DNA from: Deltaproteobacteria bacterium
GTDB taxonomy: Bacteria > JADJOY01
Direction: 5' to 3'
Assembly (NCBI GenBank): GCA_016713535.1
Contig: JADJOY010000008.1
Span: 1 to 64,000, forward strand
Length of the DNA stretch: 64,000 bases
This document shows, piece by piece, positions 17,244 to 27,200 of this stretch (positions within the stretch are counted from its first letter, which is position 1; each line of letters begins with the position of its first letter). Position numbers and translations under genes: made by a program. A model generated the notes under the pieces. That model saw nothing but the letters and a program-made list of their open reading frames with translations, was not told where the DNA came from and made no database searches.

Positions 17244-18484
17244 GACGTTCGCCGGGGGCGAGCGAGGACTTCCCGGTACCAGTCGAGGTAGCGCGCCGCG
17301 ATCGCGTCGAGGTCGAACCCAGCCACCGCGCGCTCGCGCGCCGCAGCGCCGACCGCGCCCCGCAACTCGGCCGAGGCGAGGAGCGCGAGCGCGCGCTCGG
17401 CCAGCATCTCCGGAGCGTCCTGCGCGATCACGAACCCGTCGCGGCCGTCGGCGGCGAAGATCGTGTCGGTGATGCCGGGGAGCTCGGCGACCACGCACGG
17501 CCGCGCGCACGCCATCGCCTCGATCATGACCGTGCCGAAGCCCTCGCGCCGGGACGGGAAGAGGAACACGTCGGCGGCGCGCAGGTAGGGCGCCACGTCG
17601 TCGCGCAGGCCCACCCGCACCACCCGCGCGCGCGCGTCGGCGTCGAGAGCACCGAGCGCACGCTCGAGGAACGCCGCCGCCGCCGGATCGTCGCCGAACG
17701 TGTCCTTGCCCACCAGCACCACTCGCGCCGCCGGCTCGGCGGCGGCGATCCGCGCCCACGCCGCGAGCAGGACGTCGATCCCCTTGCGCTCGATCAGCGA
17801 GCCCACGAACACGCACAGCGGTCCGCTCGAGGGCAGCCCGAGCGCGACGCGCAGCGCGGACCGCTCGGCCCCGTCCGCGAGCGGTGCGAAGCGGCGCGTG
17901 TCGACGCCCTGCGGGATGACCCGGAGCCGCTCGGGATCCATGCCGCTCTCGCGGTAGCGGCGCGCGAGCGCCTCGGACATCGCCACGTAGCCGTCGCAGC
18001 CGCGGAAGACGCGCTCCCGCCACGCCTGGAAGCGCTTCGGATCGGACGCGAACGCGAGCGGATCGTCCGTGCCGAGCAGGGTCATCTCGAGAACGATCGG
18101 TACTCCCGCGCGACGCGCGAAGCGCCACGCCCCGTAGAGCCCGTCGGTGAGCCCGTGGACGTGGATCAGGTCGATCGCGCCGGCTCGTCTCGCCAGCGCG
18201 CGCTCGGTGCGCGCGCCGAACACCGGCGTCCACCAGCGGGTGCGCGCGCCGGTGAACGGGAGCCCGGGCACGTCGCAGCGCAGCCGCACCACCTCGTAGC
18301 CGTCGTGGCGCTCGAGGGGCGCCGCCGTCGCGCCCTCCGGGGGGCCGCCCGCGACGCGGCGCGCGGTGACGATCGTGCTCCGGACGCCGGCGCGCGCCAG
18401 CGCCTGGCTCAGCGCCTCGACCTGCACGCCCTGTCCCGAGAAGTAGGGCCGGAAGCGCTGGATCACCATCGCCACGCCCAGCAC
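17240..18484 (-). CDS. GT4 family glycosyltransferase
   Basis: A 414-residue GT-B glycosyltransferase. Three starts are possible: GTG 18484, GTG 18475 and ATG 18469. The first is preferred because the family's N-terminus (VLxxMVIQRFRPYFSGQGVQVE) then has its usual length. Signature regions are DLIHVHGLTDGLYGAWRF, VFVGSLIERKGIDVLLAAW and, near the C-terminus, REGFGTVMIEAMACARPCVV. It is the first gene of the minus-strand operon that runs down to 10575, so transcription probably starts in the 18485-18721 gap shared with the Bat operon. Cytoplasmic, acting on a lipid-linked glycan. Confidence 0.88.
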   Translation of the reverse strand: MLGVAMVIQRFRPYFSGQGVQVEALSQALARAGVRSTIVTARRVAGGPPEGATAAPLERHDGYEVVRLRCDVPGLPFTGARTRWWTPVFGARTERALARRAGAIDLIHVHGLTDGLYGAWRFARRAGVPIVLEMTLLGTDDPLAFASDPKRFQAWRERVFRGCDGYVAMSEALARRYRESGMDPERLRVIPQGVDTRRFAPLADGAERSALRVALGLPSSGPLCVFVGSLIERKGIDVLLAAWARIAAAEPAARVVLVGKDTFGDDPAAAAFLERALGALDADARARVVRVGLRDDVAPYLRAADVFLFPSRREGFGTVMIEAMACARPCVVAELPGITDTIFAADGRDGFVIAQDAPEMLAERALALLASAELRGAVGAAARERAVAGFDLDAIAARYLDWYREVLARPRRTS

Positions 18485-18721
18485 CTCGGCGCCGGGCACG
18501 CGGGGGCTGGGAGCGGCTGGCGACACGGGCGTGGCGTCGGGGAAAACGCGGGGCGGGATCCGAGAGTAGCCCACCCCGGGCCGCGGAGTAGCGTCCACGG
18601 GCGCGCCCTCGACCCGCAGGTATGGGAAAAGATTGCCCGTTCTCGCGGCGCGGGTGTACGCTCGCGCGGTCGAGCGAAGTCCTCGCCGCGCCCCCCGCGT
18701 GAGCCGACGCTCATTCCCACG

Positions 18722-18973
18722 ATGACCGAAGCGCGCGCTTTGATGCGGCACGGAAGAGGGCGGATCCTCGCCATCCGGCCCGGCTACAACCCGAACTCGA
18801 GCTCGCTCGGCGTGGACCTCACGCTGATGCTGCTCGGCTCGGCGACGCTCTCGATCCTCATCACCCTGGTCTCCACGTTCGTGCGCCTGCGGCTGCTCGC
18901 GGCGCGCGACCAGCTCGCGCCCGCCGGTGGCGCGAGCGTGGACTCGCCGTCCGACCCCGACCCCACCCCGTGA
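18722..18973 (+). CDS. Small single-helix membrane protein, unknown function
   Basis: 83 residues from ATG 18722. The segment ILAIRPGYNPNSSSLGVD is followed by one membrane helix (LTLMLLGSATLSILITLV) and then a short basic/polar tail. The polar PGYNPNSSS stretch before the helix looks conserved rather than random. This small gene stands first in the direction of the Bat operon, 79 bp before moxR. It may be co-transcribed with it, but no function can be named. The longer open frame upstream is antisense to the GT4 gene and is ignored. Confidence 0.6.
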   Translation: MTEARALMRHGRGRILAIRPGYNPNSSSLGVDLTLMLLGSATLSILITLVSTFVRLRLLAARDQLAPAGGASVDSPSDPDPTP

Positions 18974-19052
18974 GTCGCGCCCGGCGAGCGGTGAACCTCG
19001 TCGCGGCGTCGCGCGCTCTCGTCCACGCTGGGACACGGAAGGAACGCCTCGC

Positions 19053-20036
19053 ATGATCACGCCCGAAGAGCTGCAGAACGAGATCTCGGCCCGCCGCCCG
19101 ATCATCGAGCGCATCCTGAGCGAGGTGCGCAAGGTGATCGTCGGCCAGGAGCAGCTGGTGGAGCGGCTCCTGATCGGGCTGCTCGCCGACGGTCACGTGC
19201 TGGTCGAGGGCGTCCCCGGCCTCGCCAAGACCACGGCGGTGAAGGCCCTCGCCAAGACGGTCCAGGCGAGCTTCCAGCGCATCCAGTTCACGCCGGATCT
19301 GTTGCCCGCCGACATCCTCGGCACCCAGATCTACCAGCCCAAGACCGGCGAGTTCACGATCAAGAAGGGCCCGATCTTCCACAACATCATCCTCGCCGAC
19401 GAGATCAACCGCGCGCCCGCGAAGGTGCAGAGCGCCCTGCTGGAGGCCATGCAGGAGCGCCAGGTCACGATCTCCGACACCACCTTCACCCTCGAGCCGC
19501 CGTTCCTGGTGCTCGCGACCCAGAACCCGATCGAGCAGGAAGGCACCTACCCGCTGCCGGAAGCGCAGGTCGACCGCTTCATGCTGAAGGTGCGCATCAG
19601 CTACCCGACCCTCGAGGAGGAGAAGGAGATCGTGAAGCGCATGAGCGGCCACCTCCCCGACCCGGTGTCGGCGGTGGTGACGCCGCAGCAGATCGTGGCG
19701 CTGCGCAAGCTCGTCGATCAGGTCTACGTCGACGACAAGGTCGCGGACTACGTCGTGCGCGTGGTGTTCGCCACCCGCGATCCCAAGCGCTTCAACCTCG
19801 ACGTGGCGCCCTTCATCCAGTTCGGCGCGTCGCCGCGCGCGAGCCTCTCGCTCACCGCCGCGGCGCGCGCCTACGCGCTCTTGCGCGGGCGCGCCTACGT
19901 GACGCCGTTCGACGTGAAGTCGATCGGCGTCGACGTGCTGCGCCACCGCGTCATCCTCTCCTACGAGGCGGAGGCCGAGGGGCTCACCAGCGACGACGTG
20001 GTGCTCAAGATCTTCGACGGCCTCGAGGTGCCGTGA
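19053..20036 (+). CDS. moxR: MoxR-family AAA+ ATPase
   Basis: A 327-residue chaperone-like ATPase that acts with the VWA proteins encoded downstream. Walker A is GVPGLAKT (53-60) and Walker B is IILADEI (112-118). The MoxR segments QVTISDTTFTLEPPFLVLAT, NPIEQEGTYPLPEAQVDRF and DVKSIGVDVLRHR are present. The ATG at 19053 follows a good GGAAGGA ribosome site 9 bases upstream. In other bacteria MoxR proteins with DUF58 and Bat proteins are linked to stress or oxygen tolerance and to metal or cofactor insertion. It leads the complete Bat operon here. Length and motifs are normal and no frame problem is seen. Confidence 0.95.
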   Translation: MITPEELQNEISARRPIIERILSEVRKVIVGQEQLVERLLIGLLADGHVLVEGVPGLAKTTAVKALAKTVQASFQRIQFTPDLLPADILGTQIYQPKTGEFTIKKGPIFHNIILADEINRAPAKVQSALLEAMQERQVTISDTTFTLEPPFLVLATQNPIEQEGTYPLPEAQVDRFMLKVRISYPTLEEEKEIVKRMSGHLPDPVSAVVTPQQIVALRKLVDQVYVDDKVADYVVRVVFATRDPKRFNLDVAPFIQFGASPRASLSLTAAARAYALLRGRAYVTPFDVKSIGVDVLRHRVILSYEAEAEGLTSDDVVLKIFDGLEVP

Positions 20037-20112
20037 TGCGCACTCGCGCCGTGATGCGCGATCGCCGGGCCGCCGCCGACGCGCGCGCCCGAGGCGCGGG
20101 CCGGGGGCGTCC

Positions 20113-21008
20113 ATGACGACCGGCACGCAGGGGCTCCTGCCGCCCGAGGTGCTGAGCCAGATCCAGCGCATCCACATCAAGAGCTCGCACATGGTCGACT
20201 CGGCCTTCGCGGGTGAATACGTCAGCGCCTTCAAGGGCCGCGGCATGGAGTTCGAGGAAGTCCGCGAGTACGTGCCGGGCGACGACATCCGCCTCATCGA
20301 CTGGAACGTCACGGCGCGCATGGGCACGCCGTTCGTGAAGCGCTTCCGCGAGGGCGCGAGCTCACCGTGCTGATCGCCGTGGACATGTCGCGCTCGAACC
20401 GCTTCGGCTCGGTGAAGGTCACCAAGGCGGAGCTCGCCGCGGAGCTCGCGGCGGTCCTGGCCATGAGTGCCATCCGCAACAACGACCGCGTCGGCATGTT
20501 GCTCTTCACCGACGAGGTCGAGGAGTTCATCCCGCCCCGCAAGGGCCGCGGGCACGTGTGGCGGCTGATCCGCGAGGTGCTGACGTTCGAGCCGCACGGG
20601 CGCGGCACCAACCTGACGCGTGCCCTCGAGTACGCCGATCGTGTGAGCAGCCACAAGGCCATCCTCTTCGTGGTCTCCGACTTCCAGGACGAGAGCTTCG
20701 ACCAGGCGCTGATCCGCATGCGCCAGCGCTTCGACCTCATCGCGGTGTCGATCGTCGACCCGCGCGAGGAGCTGCTGCCGCGCATCGGCCTCATCGAGCT
20801 CGAGGACGCCGAGTCCGGCGAGATCATCCTCGTCGACACCGACGACCTCGCGTTCCAGCGCGAGTTCCGGCGCCTGCGCGGCGACGACGAGACGGCGCTC
20901 AAGAAGGTGTTCCGGCGCGCCCAGGTCGATCACATCGAGCTGCGCACCGACCGCCCGTACCTGGACGAGGTGGTGCGCTTCTTCCGGATGCGCGAGAAGC
21001 GCGGGTGA
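20113..21008 (+). CDS. DUF58 family protein, frame disrupted near 20353
   Basis: About 298 residues once a single-base deletion is corrected. The first frame covers the classic N-terminal block, including GRGMEFEEVREYVPGDD, IRLIDWNVTARMG and PFVKRF. The second starts at LIAVDMSRSNRFGS and runs to the stop at 21008. Restoring one G in the GGG run near 20353 joins them as FVKRFREGRELTVLIAVDMS, exactly the family pattern. DUF58 proteins have a degenerate VWA fold (DMSRS in place of DxSxS) and are partners of MoxR. The gene lies 76 bp after moxR and its stop overlaps the next GTG. It is cytoplasmic. A sequence error is the simplest explanation of the break. Confidence 0.88.
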
Positions 21009-22139
21009 GGATCGCTCTGGTGTCCGCGCGCGAATCCCACGGCCGTGCCGCCCGCGCGCTGCTCGCCGCCGCGCTGCTCGCGGCGCTGGTGGTGGGCGGC
21101 TGCTGGCGTTCGAGCCAGGACGCCGCCACCGAGGGCGACGAGGAGGGCAGGCCCACACAGGCGAGCCCGCTGCCGGGCGGGGTGGCGGAAACCGGGCCCG
21201 ACGTGTTCCGGCTCGACGTGCCGGAGGGGCGAGACGCCGCCGCCGGCGGTGGCATTCGCGTGGGCCGATCGCAAGATCATCACCGTCGGCGAGGTGCTGA
21301 CGCTCAACGTCGCGGTCAACCACGCGGTGGGTGTGCAGGTGGCGTTCCCCACCTTCCGCCGCATGAACCGCTTCGAGGTGCTGCCCGGCGGGCAAGACGA
21401 GTCCGAGCCGACTCCCGACGGCCGCATCGTGAGCCGCCACGTCTACCTGCTGCAGGCGTTCATGCCGGGCGACGACTACCGCATCCCGGCGGTGCCGATC
21501 ACCTACCTCGACTCGAACGGCAAGAACCGCCGCATCCGCACCAAGCCCATCCAGGTCATCGCGGCGTCGGTGATCCCCGAGGGCGCCGAGCCCGTCGACG
21601 TCATCGACATCAAGCGCGAGAAGGCGGGCGAGATCCCGCTGCCGGTGTGGATGGTGCCGGCGGCGATCGGCGCGATCGTGGTGCTCGCGGCGCTGCTCAC
21701 GTTCCTGATCTTCCGCCTGCGCCGGCGGGCGCCGCAGCGGCGCCGCCCGCTCGAGCCCCACGAGATCGCGCTCGCCGAGCTCGCGGCGCTGCGCGAGCGC
21801 GGGCTCTTGAAGGAGGGCCGCTACGGCGAGCACTACGTCGAGCTCTCGCTCGTCTTCCGCCGCTACCTCACGCGGCGCTTCGGCTGGAACGCGCTGCGCG
21901 CCGCGAGCGAGGAGATCGGCACCCAGCTCACCCAGTCGCCCTACCTCGGCGAGCACACCTTCGAGGTCGCGGACCGCTTCATGGGCGAGACCGACAAGGT
22001 CAAGTTCGCCGCGCACGCGCCCGCGCCGCCCGAGTCCGACGGTACCTGGAACGACATCACGTATTTCATCGACCTGACGCGCACCATGACCCCCACCGTC
22101 GAGGCGGAGGGCGAAGCCGAAGGAGAGGGTGCGTCGTGA
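21005..22139 (+). CDS. Bat-operon lipoprotein with central helix and cytoplasmic tail, frame disrupted near 21240
   Basis: A protein of about 378 residues after correcting one indel. The GTG at 21005, overlapping the DUF58 stop, gives a lipoprotein signal with VGGC at residues 30-33. A short BatD-like beta domain follows (VGEVLTLNVAVNHAVGVQVAF, FMPGDDYRIPAVPITYLDS), then a membrane helix (about VWMVPAAIGAIVVLAALLTF). The C-terminal cytoplasmic part is helical (EIALAELAALRERGLLKEG, HYVELSLVFRRYLTRRFG). This layout recalls DUF4381/BatD half-proteins found between DUF58 and BatA in other operons. A lipobox on a protein with an internal helix is unusual. Its role in the complex is unknown. Confidence 0.75.
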
Positions 22140-23131
22140 GGCTCGAGAGCCCCGCGTTCCTGATGCTCCTGGTGTTCGTGCCGCTGGTGCTGGCGGTGCC
22201 GATCCAGCGCACCAACGGCACGACACTCGTCTACTCGAGCATCCGCCGCCTGCGCAGCGTGGGCGGCACCAACCCGCGGCGCCGGCTCGGCTGGCTCGGC
22301 GGGCTGCGCATGGGGGTGCTGGCGCTCCTGGTGCTGGCGGCGGCGCGGCCGCAGCTTCCCGGCTCGCGCGATCCGCTCGAGGCATCGGGCATCGACATCA
22401 TGCTGTCGCTCGACGTGTCCGGCTCGATGAAGGGTCAGGATTTCTTCATCGGCGAGAACCGCGTCACCCGGCTCCAGGCGCTCCAGCACGTGGTCAAGGA
22501 CTTCGTGCTCAAGAGGAAGGGCGACCGCATCGGTGTCGTGATCTTCGGCGAAGTCGCGTTCACCAAGGTCCCGCTGACGCTCAACTACGACATCCTCGTC
22601 GACCTCCTCGACAAGGTGCAGGTGGGCGAGGCCGGCGACACCACGGCGCTCGGCAACGGGCTCGCGCGCGCGGTGCAGCGGCTCAAGGACTCGGACGCCA
22701 AGTCGCGGATCGTCATCCTGCTCACCGACGGCGTGAGCAACGCCGGCAACATCCCGGTGGATCAGGCGATCACGGCGGCCAAGGGCTTCGACGTGAAGGT
22801 CTACACGATCGGCGTCGGCACCGGCGCCGAGACCGTCATCAACTTCGTCGACAGCGCCGGCATCGCGCGCACCGTCAAGCAGGAGGTGAAGCTCGACGAG
22901 CCGACCATGAAGAAGATCGCCGAGGAGACCGGCGGCCAGTACTTCAAGGCCGCCGACACCACGCAGCTCGCGAACATCTACGCGACCATCGACGCCCTCG
23001 AGCGCAGCGAGCGGCGCGAGGAGGTGATCCAGAGCTGGCGCGAGCTCTTCCCGTACGTGCTGTTCCTCGCCGCGGTGCTGCTGATCGGCGAGGTGGCGCT
23101 CGCCCGAACCCGCTTCCTCAAGGTGCCGTGA
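22136..23131 (+). CDS. batA: BatA, VWA-domain inner-membrane protein
   Basis: 331 residues starting at a GTG that overlaps the previous stop. Two N-terminal membrane helices (about 7-22 and 54-71) precede a periplasmic or cytoplasmic-facing VWA domain. A third helix follows near the C-terminus (YVLFLAAVLLIGEVALA). The metal-ion-dependent adhesion site is complete: DVSGS at 93-97, the Thr in GDTTALGNGL, and the Asp in LLTDGVSNAG. BatA proteins form a membrane complex with BatB-E, linked to aerotolerance in Bacteroides and to stress survival elsewhere. Length and motifs are normal. It is followed 4 bp later by batB. Confidence 0.93.
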   Translation: MRLESPAFLMLLVFVPLVLAVPIQRTNGTTLVYSSIRRLRSVGGTNPRRRLGWLGGLRMGVLALLVLAAARPQLPGSRDPLEASGIDIMLSLDVSGSMKGQDFFIGENRVTRLQALQHVVKDFVLKRKGDRIGVVIFGEVAFTKVPLTLNYDILVDLLDKVQVGEAGDTTALGNGLARAVQRLKDSDAKSRIVILLTDGVSNAGNIPVDQAITAAKGFDVKVYTIGVGTGAETVINFVDSAGIARTVKQEVKLDEPTMKKIAEETGGQYFKAADTTQLANIYATIDALERSERREEVIQSWRELFPYVLFLAAVLLIGEVALARTRFLKVP

Positions 23132-23135
23132 CCCG

Positions 23136-24250
23136 ATGAAGTTCGGAACGCCGCTTCATCTGTGGGCGCTGCTGCTCGTGCCGGCGCTGGTGGCGCTCTT
23201 CTGGTGGGCGCACGGGGTGCGCCGCCGCAAGCTCCACGAGTTCCTGGCGCCGCTGCTCGCCGCGCGGCTGACGCCGTCGGTGAGCACCCAGCGCCGGATC
23301 GTGAAGGAAGGGATGATCACGGCGGCGCTGGCGATCGTGCTGCTCGCCGCGGCGCGGCCGCAGTGGGGCTACACGTGGGAGAAGCTCGAGCGCCGCGGCA
23401 TCGAGCTGGTGATCGTGCTCGACACCTCGCTCAGCATGCTCGCGCAGGACGCGGCGCCGGACCGCCTCGAGCGCGCCAAGCTCGAGCTCAAGGAGCTGGT
23501 CACGCTGCTCCAGGGCGACCAGGTGGCGCTGGTGCCGTTCGCCGGCCAGCCCATCGTGCTCTGCCCGATGACGCTCGGACTACCGCACCCTCGAGCTCTT
23601 CCTCGGCCAGATGTCGACCGACAGCGTGCCGCTGCCGGGCACCTACGTGGGCACCGCGGTGCGCCAGGCGCTCGAGCTCTTCCGGGGCACCAACCCGGAC
23701 TCGAAGGCGATCCTGCTCATCACCGACGGCGAGGACCACGGCTCCGGACCCGGTGGCGGCGGCCAACGAGGCGGCGAAGAGCGGCGTACGCATCTTCGCG
23801 ATCGGCCTCGGCAGCGGCAATCCGGTGCCGATCCCCCTCGATCCGGCCGGCGTCGACCTGAAGAAGGACCTGGATGGTAAGCTGGTCGCTACCTCCCTCG
23901 ACGAAGCCACTCTGCGCGAGATGACGCGCATCACGGGCGGCTCGTACGTGCGTTCCGCGACCGGCGACCTCAACGTCCCGGCGCTCTATCGCGAGATCCG
24001 CGAGAAGACGATCCCCCAGGAGCTGCGTGGCAAGCGAGCCCAGCGGTGGGAGGAGCGATTCCAGGGGCTGGTGGTGCTGGCGTTCGTGGTGCTCGTCGCC
24101 GAGGCGTTGGTCGACGAGCGGCGGGGCAACCCGCTCAGGAGGTGGCGTGATGCGTGGAAACACGTGGAAGTCGTGGCTCGTGGCCGGTTCCCTGGTCGCC
24201 AGCGGCGCGACGGCGGCGCGCGCGGCGGAGGTGAGCCGGACCGCGCGTGA
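23136..24250 (+). CDS. batB: BatB, VWA-domain inner-membrane protein, two frame disruptions
   Basis: A second VWA protein of about 350 residues. It has N-terminal helices, an intact MIDAS start VLDTSLSM (Asp96, Ser98, Ser100), the MIDAS Thr in VGTAVRQALELF and the Asp in LLITDGEDHG. Two single-G insertions break the frame, near 23577 (restoring gives MTLDYRTLELFLGQM) and near 23745 (restoring gives EDHGSDPVAAANEAAKSG). The final frame continues past the batC start to a stop at 24250, so either the overlap is about 100 bp or a third indel hides the true stop. The C-terminal helix is LVVLAFVVLVAEALV. It is a partner of BatA. Sequence error is more likely than decay. Confidence 0.85.
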
Positions 24251-27200
24251 GAAGGTCGAGGTCGCGGTCGTCGAGTACCAGGCGGGACGCTTCGACCAGG
24301 CGCGCAAGTACCTCGAGGAAGCCCTCGCCACCGACCCCAGCGACGCCTTCGTCAACTACAACCTCGGCAACGTCTACTACCGGCTCGGACTCTACGACCG
24401 CGCCACCAGCGCCTACTCGAAGGCCGTCGCCGGCGCCGACCCGGACCTGATCGCGCGCGCCCAGTACAACCTCGGCAACGCCTACTTCCGGCTCGGTGAC
24501 CTCAAGGAAGCGGTTCGCCACTACAAGCTTGCGCTCAAGGTGGTGCCCGACGACGTCGAGGCCAAGCACAACCTCGAGTACATGATCCGCCTCGCGTCGG
24601 GCGAGAACACCCCCGGCGGCCCGGGCGGCAAGGGCGGCGACGACGCGTTCGGGCAGGGCAACGGGATCGGCGGCGGGATGGGGCGCCGGGGTTCCGCATC
24701 GCCTCCGGCGACCCCGCGATGGCGCTCCAGTTCCTGTACGACGAGGCGCTGGTCAACGTGTCGTCGCTCGCGAGCGACGCCGTGCCGACCAACGCCCTCG
24801 ATCAGGCGCTCGACGACGCCGAGAGCGCCGTCGACGACGCGGTCCAGGCGGCCGCCGGTGTCGGCGGCGGTGGAGGCGGTGGCTCGGCCGCGACGGCGCT
24901 CGCAGGCGCCGCCGACCAGAGCGGCGCCGCCGCCGCGCAGAGCCTCGACCAGGCCGCCGACCAGGTGACCGAGCAGGCGTTCTCCGAGAAGTTCTCGCAA
25001 AGCGGCGGGGGCGGCGGCGGCAGCTCGAAGGCCGGTGGTGGTGCGTCGAGCGGTGGCAGCGGCGGCCAGGAGACCGAGCAGAACACCATGCTCGAGACCC
25101 TGCTCGATGCGCCGCCCACCGTCACCGACCCGCAGGCGCTGGCCAACAGCCTCAAGCAGGCGTCGCTCTCGGCGACCGGTGGCTCGAACGCCGGTGGCGC
25201 CGCCGCGGAGTCGAGCTCCGACGCGATGCAGCAGCTCACCGAGGCCGTGCACGGCGCGGGCGATCAGCTCCAGACCAGCCTCGCGAGCGCGCTGCAGGCG
25301 GTCGCCGGGACCGGCAACGGCAACCCGAGCGGCGCTCGCAACAGCGGCGCGAAACCGGGCTCGGCCGCCGAGGCCCAGGCGCTCGAGAAGCTCGACGCGG
25401 CGGTCGGGGACGCCGAGAAGCGCATCCTCGATCGAGCCGAGGACCTGCTCGAGGCCCAGACCCAGGCGCTCGCCAAGGAGCGCGCCGAGGCGTGGGCGGA
25501 GCTGGCACCCGAGCTCGCCAAGCAGACCGAGAAGATCCGCGACAAGACCGAGGACGCGGAGGCGCAGCGCGCCGAGATGCGCGAGCTGGTCGGCGAGTTC
25601 CAGGAGAAGGTCGACCAGAAGATGGAGGAGTCGGTCAAGGCCGCCGCCGAGACCTTCGACAAGGCGCTCGCCGGGATCGTGAAGGACGAGGTCGCCCAGC
25701 TCAAGGCCGAGGCCGCGCAGGTGGGCGCCGAGTTCCAGAGCGCTCAGCTCGAGGCGGGCGCGGACCAGGCGGACGGCACCGCCAACGCGGCGGCGTCGCG
25801 CCTGGCACGGCTCGCGGCGAGCGCCGGCGACGTGGCGAGTGACCACGAGGACTCGCTCAACCGCCAGTCCGAATCGCTCGACCACGAGGCGAAGGCCGCG
25901 GAGGCGGCGCAGACCCTGATCCAGCAGCTCGCCACCGCCGCCAAGGGCGCCGAGCAGCGCCAGGCCGAGGACGCCCTCATCCAGACCGAGCTCCGGATGG
26001 AGAAGGTCGAGGAGAAGCACGACCAGCTCGACAAGAAGAACGACGAGCTCGAGGACAAGACGCAGAAGGCCAAGCAGCTCGCCGCCAAGCTCGAGGAAGT
26101 GGCGAACCAGCTCGACCAGAAGGCGGAGGACGCCCGCAAGGAGCGCCGCGAGGCGATCGAGGACGCGATCGAGATCCTCGACAAGCAGGACTCGGCGCTG
26201 CGCGACAAGGTGGCGAACCTCGACGCCCGTGACGCGGCCATCGACCAGGCGCTCGACAAGGCCCGCGCCGAGGCCGACAAGGCGCGCACCGAGCGCGACG
26301 AGCAGGAGGCCGAGCGCGACGAGGTCCGCGAGGAGCGCGACCCGCTGAAGGATCGCCTCGAGGGCGTCGATCAGCGTGAGGCGATCCGCGGCCAGCTCGA
26401 GGCGGTGGAGAAGAAGCTCGGCGACGCGAACCTGAGCGAGAAGGAGAAGCGCAACCTCGAGCTCGAGCAGCGCCGTCTCCAGGCGGACCTGCGGGCGAAC
26501 GCGGAGCAGTCCGCCAACGAGCAGCTCGCCGCCACCGAGATCGACCTGCGCCAGGTGCAAGACGACCTCGCCAACGCCAAGACGCCGCAGGAGAAGGCGA
26601 GCCTCGAGCTCAAGGCCGACAAGCTCACGCTCGAGATCGAGCAGCTCCAGGGTGAGCGCAAGGACGCCCAGACGGCGCAGGAGCTGGCGCTCACGATCCA
26701 GGGTCACGAGGCCGAGATCACCACCATGGCGCGCCAGAAGGACGCCGATGCCGCGCGCAAGGCCGAGCTCGAGGCGAAGGTCGCCGACGAGAAGAAGGAG
26801 CTCGCGGCCCGCGAGCAGGCGGCCGAGAAGAAGGACAAGGAGCAGCAGGACGCGCTCAGCAAGGACCTCGAGAAGCTCGCCGCCAAGGAACGCGAGCTCG
26901 CCGACGAGCAGGCCAAGCTCGACCAGGAGCGCAAGCAGGCGGATCAGAAGGTCGCCGAGCTCGAGAAGCAGGCCGACGAGAAGAACGACCAGCGGCTGCA
27001 GGAGCTCAAGACCCAGCTCGAGCGCACGGCCGACGAGCAGACCAAGCGCAAGCTCGAGGAGGAGCGCGCGGCGCGCGAGAAGCTCGCCAAGCTCGCCGAC
27101 GCTCAGCAGGCGCTCAAGACCGAGCTCGACAAGGCGGAGAACACGCCCGACGACCGCCACGCGGACCGGAAGGATCGCGAGGAGCTACGGCGCCAGGCCG

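Noticed and set aside
24521-27160. Leu-rich 879-codon frame antisense to batC
   Set aside because: This is the expected complement of a Glu/Lys/Ala/Leu coiled-coil gene. Its apparent heptads mirror the real gene.
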